A DNA stretch of 64,000 nt from Streptomyces sp. CB02959 (GCF_002803155.1 NZ_NNBP01000038.1:1-64000), one strand, 5' to 3'. Shown: positions 1-8,497, numbered from the stretch's first letter. Notes: generated by a model not told the origin, from the letters alone. Program-made: numbers and translations.

Positions 1-440
1 CACGCTACGAGGGGAGGGACACTCCGCTCCCGGAAGCCGGTGAGCGGCAGCCCCTCGCGGCGCTTGACGAGGATCAGCACCTTGGTCGCGGCGCTGCCGG
101 CGTCGCTTCCGGCGACCAGCTCGTGGGCGTCGGTGTCCAGCGCCACGGTGCGCCAGAACGCGGCCCACTTCGGCTCGTCCGGCCGCGCGCCCTCCAGGAA
201 CTCCGGGCTCTGCAGGGAGGCGAGCTGCTCCGCCTCGTTCTCCAGCCAGATCTCGGCCACCCCGCTCCACAGCGGGTCGTCCTCGTCGCCGGGCCGGGGG
301 ATACGGGTGTCGACGCAGTACCGCTTGATCTGCGGGATCTCGGCCGCGTACCGGACCGCGTGCTGCTCGACCCAGTAGCGCTGGAACTCCTCCTCTGACA
401 TGCCGGGCTTGGGGTGGGCCAGGATGATCTGGTGGATCAC
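1..440 (-). CDS. EthD-domain protein, 3' end beyond the window
   Basis: The frame is open from a GTG at 440 to the left edge, so the C-terminus lies outside the window. AGGAGAG precedes the GTG. The N-terminus (IHQIILAHPKPGMSEEEFQR, then YWVEQHA and IPQIKRY) is the ferredoxin-like EthD fold found in small dimeric proteins that assist or catalyse steps on aromatic and polyketide substrates. The gene lies 36 bp behind a muconolactone-isomerase-like gene on the same strand and is probably co-transcribed with it. EthD membership is clear from the motifs; the substrate is unknown. Confidence 0.75.
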   Translation of the reverse strand, partial: MIHQIILAHPKPGMSEEEFQRYWVEQHAVRYAAEIPQIKRYCVDTRIPRPGDEDDPLWSGVAEIWLENEAEQLASLQSPEFLEGARPDEPKWAAFWRTVALDTDAHELVAGSDAGSAATKVLILVKRREGLPLTGFRERSVPPLVA

Positions 441-476
441 GTAACTCTCCTTGCCGGGAAAGAACTTGAAGAACAG

Positions 477-785
477 TCAGACCTGGTAGCGGGCGTTGAC
501 GTCGTCCGCGAAGCCGAGGTAGTCGCGCAGCGGCCAGACCACCTCGAACTCCAGGTATTCGCGCATCGGCAACCGGCCCAGTGCGGTGCGGTCGAGCTCC
601 TCGGCGTTCTCGCAGTCCACGACGGCGATGACGCGCTTCTGGGCGGCGACCTTCCAGATGCCCACGACCATGCCGGAGTCGATCGTCTCCTTGGCGTGGA
701 CGGTCTCCTCGGCCTCGACCTCCCAGAGCTGGTCGAGCGAGATGCGCCCTTCGTGGTTCCACTTCATCTGCACGTAGAACAGCAC
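477..785 (-). CDS. Muconolactone delta-isomerase-like protein
   Basis: The 102-residue protein matches the length of the muconolactone isomerase (MIase) family. It has the typical opening (MLFYVQMKWNHEG), a central IWKVAAQKRVIAVVDCENAEEL and the PMREYLEFEV end of the alpha/beta sandwich. The start is GTG at 785 behind GGAGTCACC. Family members isomerise muconolactone in the beta-ketoadipate pathway, but many Streptomyces paralogues sit near polyketide or redox genes and have no proven reaction. It probably forms an operon with the following EthD gene. A second, diverged MIase-like gene lies at 8498. Assignment is to the family, not to the reaction. Confidence 0.75.
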   Translation of the reverse strand: MLFYVQMKWNHEGRISLDQLWEVEAEETVHAKETIDSGMVVGIWKVAAQKRVIAVVDCENAEELDRTALGRLPMREYLEFEVVWPLRDYLGFADDVNARYQV

Positions 786-812
786 GGTGACTCCGTAAGT
801 CCGTGAGAGGGG

Positions 813-1313
813 TCAGGTGATGCGGGCCGGGGCGGGCGCCGCGAGGGCGTCCGTCAGGGCGCGGGTGAGGAGGTGGGCGGCGCCCAGGCTCTCGCGGGCG
901 ATGTCCGCCGGTGTCCTGCCGTCGTGGCCGGTGAGGTCCGGGCGGGCACCGGCGTCGATCAGCACCCGCGCGCACTCCTCGTGGCCGTGCCACAGGGCGT
1001 CGTGGAGCGGGGTGTAGCCGTTGGTGATGCCCTGGAAGTCCAGGTCGATGCCGGGCTCCTTGACGAGCAGGGAGGTGATGCCGGTGTGGCCGTTGTAGAC
1101 CGCCTTGTGCAGCGGGACGGCGCCGAAGGTCGGCTCGGTGGCGTTGAGGTCGGCGCCGGCCGCGATCAGTTCCCGGGCGATCTCCTCGTGTCCGTCACGG
1201 CAGGCCACCAGCAGCGGGGTGTGCGCGTCGTTGAAGCCGTTGACGACCGGGAAGCGGGCGTCGACCTCGGCGCCGTCGGCGAGCTGCCGCCGTACCGCGT
1301 CCAGGTCGCCGGC
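813..1313 (-). pseudogene. Ankyrin-repeat protein, 5' end missing
   Basis: On the minus strand the sequence encodes about four ankyrin repeats with the usual TPLLVACRDGHEEIAREL, PLHKAVYNGHTGI and TPLHDALWHGHEECARVL consensus, and it ends in a normal stop at 813. Reading upstream, the similarity starts abruptly at GDLDAVRRQL near 1313. There the opposite strand begins to encode a piece of D-2-hydroxyacid dehydrogenase. No plausible start codon with a ribosome-binding site is seen at the junction. I infer that the first few codons and the promoter were removed by the rearrangement that placed the dehydrogenase fragment here. Confidence 0.7.
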
Positions 1314-1675
1314 GACTGGGGTTCTCTGCTCGAAGGCGCCCACCTCACCTACCTCTCCGAGCACTTGGGCGGTCCCGCGGAGGTGATCGTCGCACTGCAG
1401 CCGTTCGACAAAGTCGTCGCGATGCGCGAGCGCGGCCCCTTCCCCGCCGAGGTGCTCGACAGGCTGCCGAACCTGCGCCTGCTGGTGACCACGGGCCAGG
1501 CCAACGCACAGCGCTCTGCGGACCGTCCTCACCCCCGCACTTGGGCTATGTGACCGCTGGCACCTACGAGATCTTCTACCGCGACGCACTCGGCGACATC
1601 CTCGCCTACGCCTACGCCTACGCCTACGCCTACGCCTACGCCTCCGGCGTACCGGTCCGCCTACTCACGCCGTGA
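1313..1675 (+). pseudogene. D-2-hydroxyacid dehydrogenase remnant, middle deleted and frameshifted
   Basis: Two separate pieces of a D-isomer-specific 2-hydroxyacid dehydrogenase are joined. The N-terminal piece (LQPFDKVVAMRERGPFPAEV, then LDRLPNLRLLVTTGQ) runs to about 1515. The C-terminal piece (PHLGYVTAGTYEIFYRDALG, then DI) follows at about 1535 in another frame. The NAD-binding domain, roughly 200 residues, is absent. The frame changes at a run of five C (1532-1537), where one C too many is present. The end carries the (GCCTAC)6 repeat before GVPVRLLTP and the stop. The gene cannot make an active enzyme. Confidence 0.8.
1604..1639 (+). repeat. Hexanucleotide microsatellite, GCCTAC x 6
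   Basis: Six perfect head-to-tail copies of GCCTAC lie inside the dehydrogenase remnant, where they encode six Ala-Tyr pairs. A seventh copy with one mismatch (GCCTCC) follows. In intact homologues this position is a short non-repetitive helix before the C-terminal strand, so the array is probably a slippage expansion in a sequence no longer under selection. Confidence 0.9.
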
Positions 1676-1725
1676 CCGGACCGCGCCTCGACACCCCCAC
1701 ACACGAACAAGGAAAGGGCCTCACC

Positions 1726-2634
1726 ATGACCACCAGCGGGCAGACCACCACCGCCCATCCGCAGCACGATCCCACCGACGGTTCGGGGGGCCGCCTGCCG
1801 CACCTGTGGACGCGGACCTTGGGTGACCTCACCCTCACCTACATCCCCGACGCCGGCGTCCACATGATCCCCACCCGGGTCTACCCCGCCTCCACCGAGC
1901 AGGACTGGAACGGCCACGGTCCCCACATGACGGGCGCGGGCCACCTGGCCATGGGATGCGGCGCACTGCTCGTCGAGCGAGTCGGAGGGCGCCTGCTCCT
2001 GGACGCCGGCCACGGCCGCATCTCGGGCGAGCACCCCGAGCACTTCCAACACGCCTTCGACCACGTACAGAGCCTCCCCGATCATCTGGAACGCCTGGGC
2101 GTCGACCCGGCCACGCTGGAAACGGTGGCCTTCACCCACCTGCACGACGACCACACCGGATGGGCCCGGCCGGACGCCGTCGCCGACCCGCGCAGCCTGT
2201 GCCCCAACGCGCGCTGGTTCGTCGGGGCAGGAGAACTGCGGGGCCTGGACCCCGCCGGCGGCCCACGGCTCGCCGGACAGTGCGAACGGACCACAGTCGT
2301 CGCCGACGGAACGGAGATCACCGAGGGAGTACGTGCCTGGACGCTGCCCGGGCACACCCCAGGGCACACGGCCTGGATCCTCGATACCGGTGACGGCCGA
2401 CGGATCGTGGCCTTCGGCGACGCCATGCACTCACCCGTCCAGATCCAGCACCCCGACTGGGAAGTCGTCCTCGACAACGACCGAGCCGAGGCCGAAGCCT
2501 CGCGCCGCCGACTCGTGCAATTCCTGTCCCAGGACGACGCCTTCGGCTTCGGCGTGCACTTCGCCGACCAGCAACTCGGAACCGTAGACGCCGGCCACTG
2601 GCGCCCTTGGGACGACAAGACCGACAACCGGTAA
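1726..2634 (+). CDS. MBL-fold metallo-hydrolase
   Basis: The 302-residue protein carries the metallo-beta-lactamase-fold signature THLHDDHTGW (HxHxDH), followed by the later metal ligands in LPGHTPGHTAW and AFGDAMHSP, and a final His in the C-terminal third. It resembles the quorum-quenching lactonase-like and glyoxalase-II-like branch of hydrolases. The start is ATG 1726 because GGAAAGGG lies 7 bp upstream; an in-frame ATG at 1672 has no such site. It follows the dehydrogenase remnant and shows no clear operon partner. The substrate is unknown. Confidence 0.85.
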   Translation: MTTSGQTTTAHPQHDPTDGSGGRLPHLWTRTLGDLTLTYIPDAGVHMIPTRVYPASTEQDWNGHGPHMTGAGHLAMGCGALLVERVGGRLLLDAGHGRISGEHPEHFQHAFDHVQSLPDHLERLGVDPATLETVAFTHLHDDHTGWARPDAVADPRSLCPNARWFVGAGELRGLDPAGGPRLAGQCERTTVVADGTEITEGVRAWTLPGHTPGHTAWILDTGDGRRIVAFGDAMHSPVQIQHPDWEVVLDNDRAEAEASRRRLVQFLSQDDAFGFGVHFADQQLGTVDAGHWRPWDDKTDNR

Positions 2635-2639
2635 GCCTC

Positions 2640-3336
2640 CCACCTGCTGCGGCCTCGACATGAAGCACGTCAAGCACCATCTCCTGGGCGACGTCGACCT
2701 CGTCGAACTGCGGCTCGGGCACCGGGCGACGGCGGCCGGGCGGGGCTACTGGCGGAGCGGCGGAGACGTTGCCGTCGGGCCGCACGGCCGCGGTCGCGGC
2801 TCCGGGCCGGGGCGCGACGATCGCCTGCGTGGGGAAGAGCCGGACTCCCTTGCTGCCCCTCCGTGTGGGCGTCCATGGCCAGGTGCGCGAAGTCCCGGGC
2901 GCCGGATAACAGACGCTCGAACGGGATCGGCGATCCCAAGGCACGACGGCAGCGACCAGTTTGGCACGCCCGCAGGTGGTTTCCACCACAGCCTCACGAG
3001 GTGGAGTGACGGCCACAGCGGCACAAACCTGGTCCAGGCCCGCAACGACAGAGTGAGGCAAGCGACTTGGCCATGTGCGCCTTGATGATGCTCGCGAGGA
3101 TCGGGATCCGGTCGTACGGTGCGAGGACTTCGGCGATGGTTTGGGTCAGTTCGTCGAAAGCGGCGACCTATGCAGGCGTTTGCTCTCCTTCTTCCATCCC
3201 ATCCATGGTCAACTCCTGCGCACTTTGAGCCAACTTGCAGCGGCTGGGCCCGATCACCGACAGGAAGGTTGTCGTGTTCGCGACGAACTCGTCTACTGCG
3301 TGCAGCAGTTCAAACTCAAGGAGGCGTAGCAGTCTG
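2640..3336. other. Gene-poor stretch with a decayed minus-strand reading frame
   Basis: There is no intact gene here. On the minus strand, about 3220 to 3060, a coding-like stretch reads MEEGEQTPA, then a stop, then VAAFDELTQTIAEVLAPYDR and IPILASIIKAHMAKSL. The stop (TAG near 3170) sits where the flow suggests Trp, so a nonsense mutation is likely. I do not recognise the family. Other open frames between 2660 and 3060 look like chance GC-rich frames. The stretch directly before 3337 holds the snapalysin ribosome-binding site. Confidence 0.4.
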
Positions 3337-3927
3337 ATGATCAAGCGTATAGCCGCCCTGACGGCGCTCATCCCGGCCATGTTGGGCACTGCGGTCGGTG
3401 CTGCTTCGGCGCACCCCGCGGCGCACGCGACCTCCTCTGTGGTCACCTTGACCTACGACGCCAGTGGTGCCGGTCAGTGGGCGGGCTCGATCAAGCAAGC
3501 CGTGCAAAACTGGAACGACGCGGTGCACAACGTGCGCTTGGAGCCGGCGAGCACCTCCGCCTCGGCCGACTTCGTCTACGAGGCGACCAGCGGGTGGCCG
3601 CAGACCACGTTGGGCCCGATCTTCCCCGGCGGCAACGGTGACGTGCAGCTGGGTCAGCAGGCGGTCGACGAGGGCTACGACACGACCCGGATCGCGGCGC
3701 ACGAAACCGGGCACATCCTCGGGCTGCCCGATGACTACAGCGGGCCCTGCTCAGAGCTCATGTCCGGCCACGGCCCCGGCACCTCCTGCACGAATGCCAA
3801 GCCGAACGCGGCCGAGGCGGCACAGGTCGACAAGAACTACGCCGCCGGCACGCCAGCCGTGCGCCCGCATCACCACCAGGTGGTGATCGACATCTGGTCC
3901 GGCCGGGTGCTCACCGGCTCGCGCTGA
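3337..3927 (+). CDS. snpA: Snapalysin-family secreted zinc protease (M7)
   Basis: The protein is 196 residues. A signal peptide (MIKRIAALTALIPAMLGTAV, cleaved after an ASA/AHA site) precedes the small neutral protease domain. The motif HETGHILGLPDDYSGPCSEL is HExxHxxGxxD, the metzincin variant with Asp as third zinc ligand that is peculiar to snapalysin. It is followed by SCTNAKPNAAEAAQV as in the family. AAGGAGG sits 13 bp before ATG 3337. About 20 extra residues with several His follow the usual C-terminus. The divergent LysR activator normally found beside snpA is absent. Confidence 0.9.
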   Translation: MIKRIAALTALIPAMLGTAVGAASAHPAAHATSSVVTLTYDASGAGQWAGSIKQAVQNWNDAVHNVRLEPASTSASADFVYEATSGWPQTTLGPIFPGGNGDVQLGQQAVDEGYDTTRIAAHETGHILGLPDDYSGPCSELMSGHGPGTSCTNAKPNAAEAAQVDKNYAAGTPAVRPHHHQVVIDIWSGRVLTGSR

Positions 3928-4064
3928 CGGGGAAGCAGGTCAGGCTCGCTCAACACCGTTGGCCTACGCCGGCCTACAGGGTCGTGCCCGGTGTAGGGAA
4001 CAGCAAGGCGGCGTGACCATCGGACAGAGGACGCCCCGCTCCTGCGCGGCGTACCCGCCGGTGG

Positions 4065-4427
4065 TCACCAGCGGGTAGGGGTGCCGATAGCGAGGACGTC
4101 GGCCAGGAGCCGGGGCACGATGAGCACGGCGTTCTTGGCGAACCGCTTGCGGGGCTGAAACGCAAGCATCGGCCCGAGGTGGTCGATGATCCGGTCCGCC
4201 GCCGACTTCGACACCCCGAACAGCGGCGCGAGCTGGCGCATCGTCAAGTTCGTCCGCCAGTAGGCCGCGACCAGCAGTGCCCGGTCCTCCAGCGGAAGGC
4301 TCCACGGCCGGCCCTTGCGGACTGCGTCCGCGCCTTCACAACGCAGAACCATCACCAGCTTCCAGAAGGTACGTGGGCTCAGCCCGGTGAACGGGGCTAT
4401 CCAGGAAAGCTCCGACGCCGTGATCAC
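4065..4427 (-). mobile_element. IS5-family transposase, N-terminal fragment
   Basis: From GTG 4427 the minus strand encodes the N-terminal helix-turn-helix portion of a Streptomyces IS5-group transposase (ELSWIAPFTGLSPRTFWKLV; TMRQLAPLFGVSKSAADRII; RKRFAKNAVLIV). The product stops at 4065 after about 120 residues, before any DDE catalytic residue, so it is a truncated and inactive copy. No right terminal repeat is evident between here and the snapalysin stop codon. A matching IS end lies beyond the acetyltransferase gene at 5070-5127. Confidence 0.75.
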
Positions 4428-4526
4428 ACCAGTCACCCCAAGATCATCCCCTGGGGCAGAGCCGCTCTGCACGATGTGCCGCGGAATCCGATGGCGCGCC
4501 GCAGCTCCGGCGTCAAGAATCGCCGG

Positions 4527-5054
4527 ATGCATGAAGTGAAGCTGTCCGACGGGATCACCACTCTGTCCCCGCTGCGCCTGGGCGATGCGGAGGAGCACCT
4601 CGCGGGGGAGGATGAGGCGCTGGTTCGCCGGCTCAGCGGCGGTCCCGGCACACGCGAGGGCGTCGAAGCCTACATCTGGCACTGCCGGGAACAGTGGGAT
4701 TCGGCCGGCCCGCTCCGCACTTTCGGCATCCGGGTGGGTACCGACGAGGCGCTCGCGGGGACGATCGACCTGCGGTTCGCAGCAGAGGGCTTGTCTCCCG
4801 GCCAGGTGAATGTCGCCTACGGCCTTTACCCGTCCTGGAGGGGGCGCGGCCTGGCCACCCGCGCGGTCATCCTGGTCTCTCGATACGCGGCAAGTGAGGG
4901 AGCGAAGGAGGCGGTGATCCGGGTAGAGCCGGAGAACGCCGCGTCTGCCGCAGTCGCCCGCCGGGCGGGGTCTACTCCCGGCAAGCAGACACACGGCGCG
5001 GACGGGACACGGCTCGACTGGTACATCCGGGACCTGCGCACCGATACCCACTGA
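4527..5054 (+). CDS. GNAT-family N-acetyltransferase (RimJ/RimL-like)
   Basis: The 175-residue protein has the GNAT order: an N-terminal LSPLRLGDAEEHL strand, GTIDLRF, the acetyl-CoA-binding loop PSWRGRGLATRAV (RxGxGxA-type), and VIRVEPENAASAAVARRAG (the usual N-x-x-S helix). I chose ATG 4527; an in-frame ATG at 4491 behind a weak GGAA is possible. The gene lies between an IS5 transposase fragment and an IS5-type terminal sequence, as if it had been captured inside the element's leader. The substrate is unknown. Confidence 0.75.
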   Translation: MHEVKLSDGITTLSPLRLGDAEEHLAGEDEALVRRLSGGPGTREGVEAYIWHCREQWDSAGPLRTFGIRVGTDEALAGTIDLRFAAEGLSPGQVNVAYGLYPSWRGRGLATRAVILVSRYAASEGAKEAVIRVEPENAASAAVARRAGSTPGKQTHGADGTRLDWYIRDLRTDTH

Positions 5055-5069
5055 TGACCCTGGTGCCCT

Positions 5070-5127
5070 CAAGCCAGCATGAGCGCTTATGGCGAAGCGT
5101 GACCAGCGATTACGGGACACCCCTTAG
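5070..5127 (-). repeat. IS5-type element end
   Basis: Read on the minus strand, the sequence begins CTAAGGGGTGTCCCGTAATC and continues through the leader usual for Streptomyces IS5-group elements to about 5070. The inner IR core GTGTCCCGTAA recurs at 11817-11835 with one change (GGGCTGTCCCGTAA). Both copies are preceded by CTAA, matching the YTAR target preference of this IS group. No transposase is attached directly; the only related coding sequence is the fragment at 4065-4427, on the other side of the acetyltransferase. Confidence 0.6.
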
Positions 5128-5768
5128 GCCCGGTACGGAAGCCAGAGATCGCCATTTACGATCTTGGCCTTTGGGCTAGTGGAGAGGTCCCAGACGATCG
5201 ACTGGGGCGGAACGGGGCCCTTGTTCGAGGTGACCTTGATGTTGCACATCTTGAGGTACTCCTCGGCTGGATACTGGCCCCCATGGGGATCGCCGAATGC
5301 CTCGATGTACTGGCAAATCCCGGTCACTGGTTCGGGCCACGTCTGCTCACAAGCCGTCTTGGGCGGGTACTCCGTGCCGTCTTCGCGTTCGAAGAACACT
5401 CGGTACGTGTACTTTCCGCCTGGCGTGATCTCCTTGAGCTTGATCACGCCGACAACCGTGTCACCGACCTCGACGTCATAGTCATCGCCCTTGACGCTTT
5501 CGTCCCCGTGGATGGCGTACGTGTGCAGATACCACTTGAGTTTGGGGTATCCAGCGTGGAAGGCGAGCACGGGCTGAAGAACGGAACCACCTCCGGGCCA
5601 GAGATAGATAAAGACGTCGGGGTTGCTCACGTCCTTCGGGATGCTGGGGACGACCCAGGTAGTCCGCATCTCCGTCAGGTACTCACCCTCGGGAAGCTTC
5701 GCCCAAGCGTGATGGTGGTTGTCTCCACGCTCGGGGGCACTGAGCGGCGCTGCCCAACGGTCGTTCAT
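5124..5768 (-). CDS. Hypothetical protein, possible beta-sandwich of the G1-peptidase/lectin type
   Basis: The 214-residue protein has no signal peptide. It starts at ATG 5768 behind GAGGAG. The pattern WVVPSIPKDVSNPDVFIYLW, then GGGSVLQPVLAFHAG, KWYLHTYAIHG and VEVGDTVVGVIKL resembles the strand order of G1-peptidase-like (eqolisin-like) or lectin beta-sandwiches, but the similarity is weak and catalytic Gln/Glu cannot be assigned. Its stop codon TAA lies in the CTAA flanking the IS5-type end, so the natural C-terminus may have been removed. Function unknown. Confidence 0.6.
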   Translation of the reverse strand: MNDRWAAPLSAPERGDNHHHAWAKLPEGEYLTEMRTTWVVPSIPKDVSNPDVFIYLWPGGGSVLQPVLAFHAGYPKLKWYLHTYAIHGDESVKGDDYDVEVGDTVVGVIKLKEITPGGKYTYRVFFEREDGTEYPPKTACEQTWPEPVTGICQYIEAFGDPHGGQYPAEEYLKMCNIKVTSNKGPVPPQSIVWDLSTSPKAKIVNGDLWLPYRA

Positions 5769-6078
5769 CTTCTGCTCCTCGGATCAGATATCCACAGAAG
5801 CGGAGCATGTGCACCACTTCGTCGCGGCTGCTGGCGTGCTTGTAGATGGCCTACGGGGCGCGGCGCGCACCCATAGGCTGCCACTGCCTGCCGTGTGAGC
5901 GCGCACCAACTCGCCGCGTCTTGCCGCACGATCCACGCCCCCAGTCGTAGACGACGTCGCCACGTGATGTGCTACTGGACACAACGGACCCGACCAGCGA
6001 CAAGTCCACCTCGCTCAGGACTACACACTGGCACTGGCTCTGCGAGTCCTCAGCCGTCGAGGCACTGCACCATCCGAC
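5769..6078. other. No gene seen
   Basis: About 310 bp between the hypothetical gene and the decayed IS1380 element. No reading frame here has plausible codon use, a ribosome-binding site or a recognisable motif. The first bases upstream of 5768 must hold the promoter of the minus-strand gene. Confidence 0.4.
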
Positions 6079-6405
6079 GCTTAGCCTCGGGCTTTCACGA
6101 GGAGTGCTGTCGGGCTCGTGATCGAGAAAGCAGAAAGTGCCCCTGAGCTGCAACGATAGGACTTGCTGAGGGTCCTGTACGTGGTAGCGAAAGAGGCACT
6201 TCCCAGGTGAAGAAGAGTAGCGGGTGCTACCCGCGTGTCCGTGTCGGGAGTGGCGGTCGCGGGGTGGTTGCCCAGGCTGGCTCGGTGCTGCTGGTCGAGA
6301 CGGTCAGCACGTCAGGTCTGAGCGGTGCGATATCAGCGGCGTTGGCGCCGTAGCGCAAGCCCCAGGCGGGGGACGATCCGAGCAAGACTCTGCCGGATGT
6401 GCCTT
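6079..6405 (+). mobile_element. Decayed IS1380-family element, left end
   Basis: The stretch corresponds to the left end and first transposase codons of the intact IS1380 copy at 9843-11493. It has an IR-like GCTTAGCCTCGGGCTTTCAC at 6080, the shared AAAGCAGAAAGTGCC, GGCACTTCCCAG before the GTG at 6207, and then VKKSSGCYPRVRV against VKKRIGSYPRVRV. A TAG at 6351 replaces the TGG (Trp) of the intact copy. Similarity fades at about 6405, and the remaining 300-plus codons are gone. Confidence 0.8.
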
Positions 6406-6595
6406 TAGAACTCCCAACAGAGTGGCTCGAAGACGGGGGTGAGCCGGGTGGCGGTCACTCGACGCCGTTGCCGCGTTGACGGCTGCCGCCCTCCGATCCG
6501 GCCAAAGGGAGGACCTGGCTACCTAGGCCCGGCTTGCCCCGGGTCGGTTGTGGCACGGAGTGCCTAGGCTGTCACCGCTACGGAAGGGCGGTGCC

Positions 6596-7000
6596 ATGGA
6601 TGCTGACTCCCGAACCAGGGCCGCGATCGAGGAGCACTGGTGGGCCTAGGAACGCGGGAACACCGAAGCCGAGCACGCCATCTACGCCACGGACGCGATC
6701 CTGGACTACCCGCAGTCAGGCGAGCGGTTCCGGGGCAGAGCGGCGATCTCGGCGCAGCGCGGCGGGCACCCGGCCGACCGGCACTTCACCGTCCAGCGGA
6801 TCACCGGCCATGCGCATCTGTGGGTGAGCGAATGCCTCATCACCTACGACGGTGTGCCTTCGTATTCGGTGAGCATCATGGAATTCGCCGACCAGCACGT
6901 GGTGCACGAGACGCAGTACTTCGCCGACCCCTTCGGCGTGCCGGCCCGGCGGGCCGCGCTCGCGGAGCCGATGCCGGGCCGGACCATTGCCGGAGCCTGA
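6596..7000 (+). pseudogene. SnoaL/NTF2-like protein with an internal stop
   Basis: The frame starts at ATG 6596 behind GGAAGG and ends at TGA 7000. It encodes a 134-residue SnoaL-like protein (DADSRTRAAIEEHW; AEHAIYATDAILDYPQSGER; FRGRAAISAQRGGHP; SYSVSIMEFADQHVVHETQY). Codon 18 is TAG (6647-6649), where family flow suggests Ser (TCG). The rest is undamaged, so decay is recent, or a GTG further in is used. Such proteins are cyclases or small isomerases with a cone-shaped pocket. The region 6406-6595 contains nothing recognisable. Confidence 0.75.
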
Positions 7001-7173
7001 TTCTTGGGCTTGCTCGGGCCGGCCGGGTGACGAGCCTGTGACCGGCACCACGGCCGCGGTCAGCGGTATGTCCATGTTCTCCCCCCTGGCCTGCACGCAC
7101 GGGGCCATCGCGTCCCGATCCGGCCGACGGCCGGACCGCATTCGGCATATCGTCACCCCAAAGGAAGACGTTC

Positions 7174-8040
7174 ATGCACACGATCGATCTCGCCTACGTC
7201 GGGCGGGGCCCGCACGAGGAACTGGTCACCTACATCGCTGACCAGCAGGACTTCTACGCCGACGAGGGCGTCCACGTCGCACTGCGCGACGGCTGCACCT
7301 GGGACGCGGAGCGGCTGCGCCGCGGCGCAGTCATCGGACTCGGCCGGACACTGCTGTCCCGGCTGAACGATGGCATCCCCTGGGTCGCGCTCAATGTCAA
7401 CACCGCCCACCCGCTGTTCTGGTTCCTCGCCCGCTCCGGCCTGGCCTCCCTGGCCGACCTGGCCGGCCAACGGCTGGCGGTAACCCCTCCCCACACCGGC
7501 CCCGGGGTCTTCACCCGGATCATTCTGCGACAAGCCGGCCTCGACCCGGACCACGACGTGCAGAGCATCGTCCGCTGGCCCGGCGACTACAGCATGGACC
7601 TGCGCCGGCTGCACAACGGGAGTATCGACGGCGCCGTGGTCGGCGACACCATGGCACCAGAGGCGATCGCCGCCGAGCACAGCTGGCAGGTGCTGGCCTT
7701 TGTCGGCGACCACTTCCAGATTCCCACCGTGGGCGTGGCTGTCGACCCCACCTACACCGACCCGGAGGACCCCGCGGTCCAGGCGGTCGTACGAGCCCAC
7801 CGGCGCGCCCTGCAGGTGATCCACAACGACCCCGACACCACGCTGCGGTACCTGCAGACCTTCCTCGGCCGACACACCGCGGACGAAGTCCGAGCGCACT
7901 ACGAGAAGTTCATCGCACCGTATTTCACCACCGACGGCCAAACCGACCTCGCCGCCGCAGACACCGCGATCACCACGGTCGCCGCCGAACTCGGCGTCCC
8001 CGCCACCTTCACTGCAGCCGAGTTCTACCGCACCGTTTAG
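7174..8040 (+). CDS. NMT1/THI5-like substrate-binding protein, no signal peptide
   Basis: The 288-residue protein opens IDLAYVGRGPHEELVTYIAD and contains the NMT1-type pattern: DQQDFYADEGVHVALRDG, then LASLADLAGQRLAVTPPHTG and FTRIILRQAGLDPDHDV, with an aromatic-rich second lobe (QIPTVGVAVDPTYTDPEDPA). This is the periplasmic-binding-protein type II fold of thiamin-precursor or sulfonate transporters and of pyrimidine synthases. It has no signal peptide or lipobox and no ABC permease or ATPase nearby, so it may act in the cytoplasm. AAGGAAG precedes ATG 7174. Confidence 0.8.
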   Translation: MHTIDLAYVGRGPHEELVTYIADQQDFYADEGVHVALRDGCTWDAERLRRGAVIGLGRTLLSRLNDGIPWVALNVNTAHPLFWFLARSGLASLADLAGQRLAVTPPHTGPGVFTRIILRQAGLDPDHDVQSIVRWPGDYSMDLRRLHNGSIDGAVVGDTMAPEAIAAEHSWQVLAFVGDHFQIPTVGVAVDPTYTDPEDPAVQAVVRAHRRALQVIHNDPDTTLRYLQTFLGRHTADEVRAHYEKFIAPYFTTDGQTDLAAADTAITTVAAELGVPATFTAAEFYRTV

Positions 8041-8280
8041 TCGTCGAAGGTAGTCAGTGAGCGGCTGACCACCTGGCCGGCCTGGAAGATGCACCACGCC
8101 GCGGCGGCAAGTGCCCCGACACGCTGGGCCACACCTACGACGGCACCCTGGACGGCGCGTGCTCCGTGATGCTGCAGGTCGAGGGGCACTTTCGCAGTGT
8201 CGTTGACCGACGCGATGAGCTCCGGATCGGCCGGGACCCACAGGGTCGGCATTTCCGCCGGGACACATACCAGGGACGGC
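8037..8280 (-). pseudogene. Unrecognised coding remnant
   Basis: The minus strand between about 8280 and 8037 has high third-position GC and a protein-like composition (MPTLWVPADPELIASVNDTA; AWCIFQAGQVVSRSLTTFDD, then stop). It overlaps the last bases of the binding-protein gene. No ribosome-binding site or clear start is visible, and the region upstream to 8483 carries coding-like pieces in a different frame. I read this as the tail of a broken gene. The family is not recognised. Confidence 0.35.
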
Positions 8281-8497
8281 AGGTCTCCGGCATACCGGTC
8301 CTCGCGACCCGATCGCCACGCAACCGGTCGAAGATGCAGTCGTAGACATCCAGGCGGCAGGCGCACCCCCCCAAAGCGGCCTGTTTGCGTGCGGGCAGAA
8401 CCGACTCTTCCGGCACCCGCAGAGCGCCTCGCACACGGTCGCGAAGCCCTGCGTCCCCCGAAGAAACAAGCCTGAAGAAACAAGAGAGGAAGAGACC

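Noticed and set aside
3860-3925. HHQVVIDIWSG at the snapalysin C-terminus resembling an IS5 transposase segment
   Set aside because: Only a few residues match and the following sequence does not, so the likeness is too short to call a fusion.
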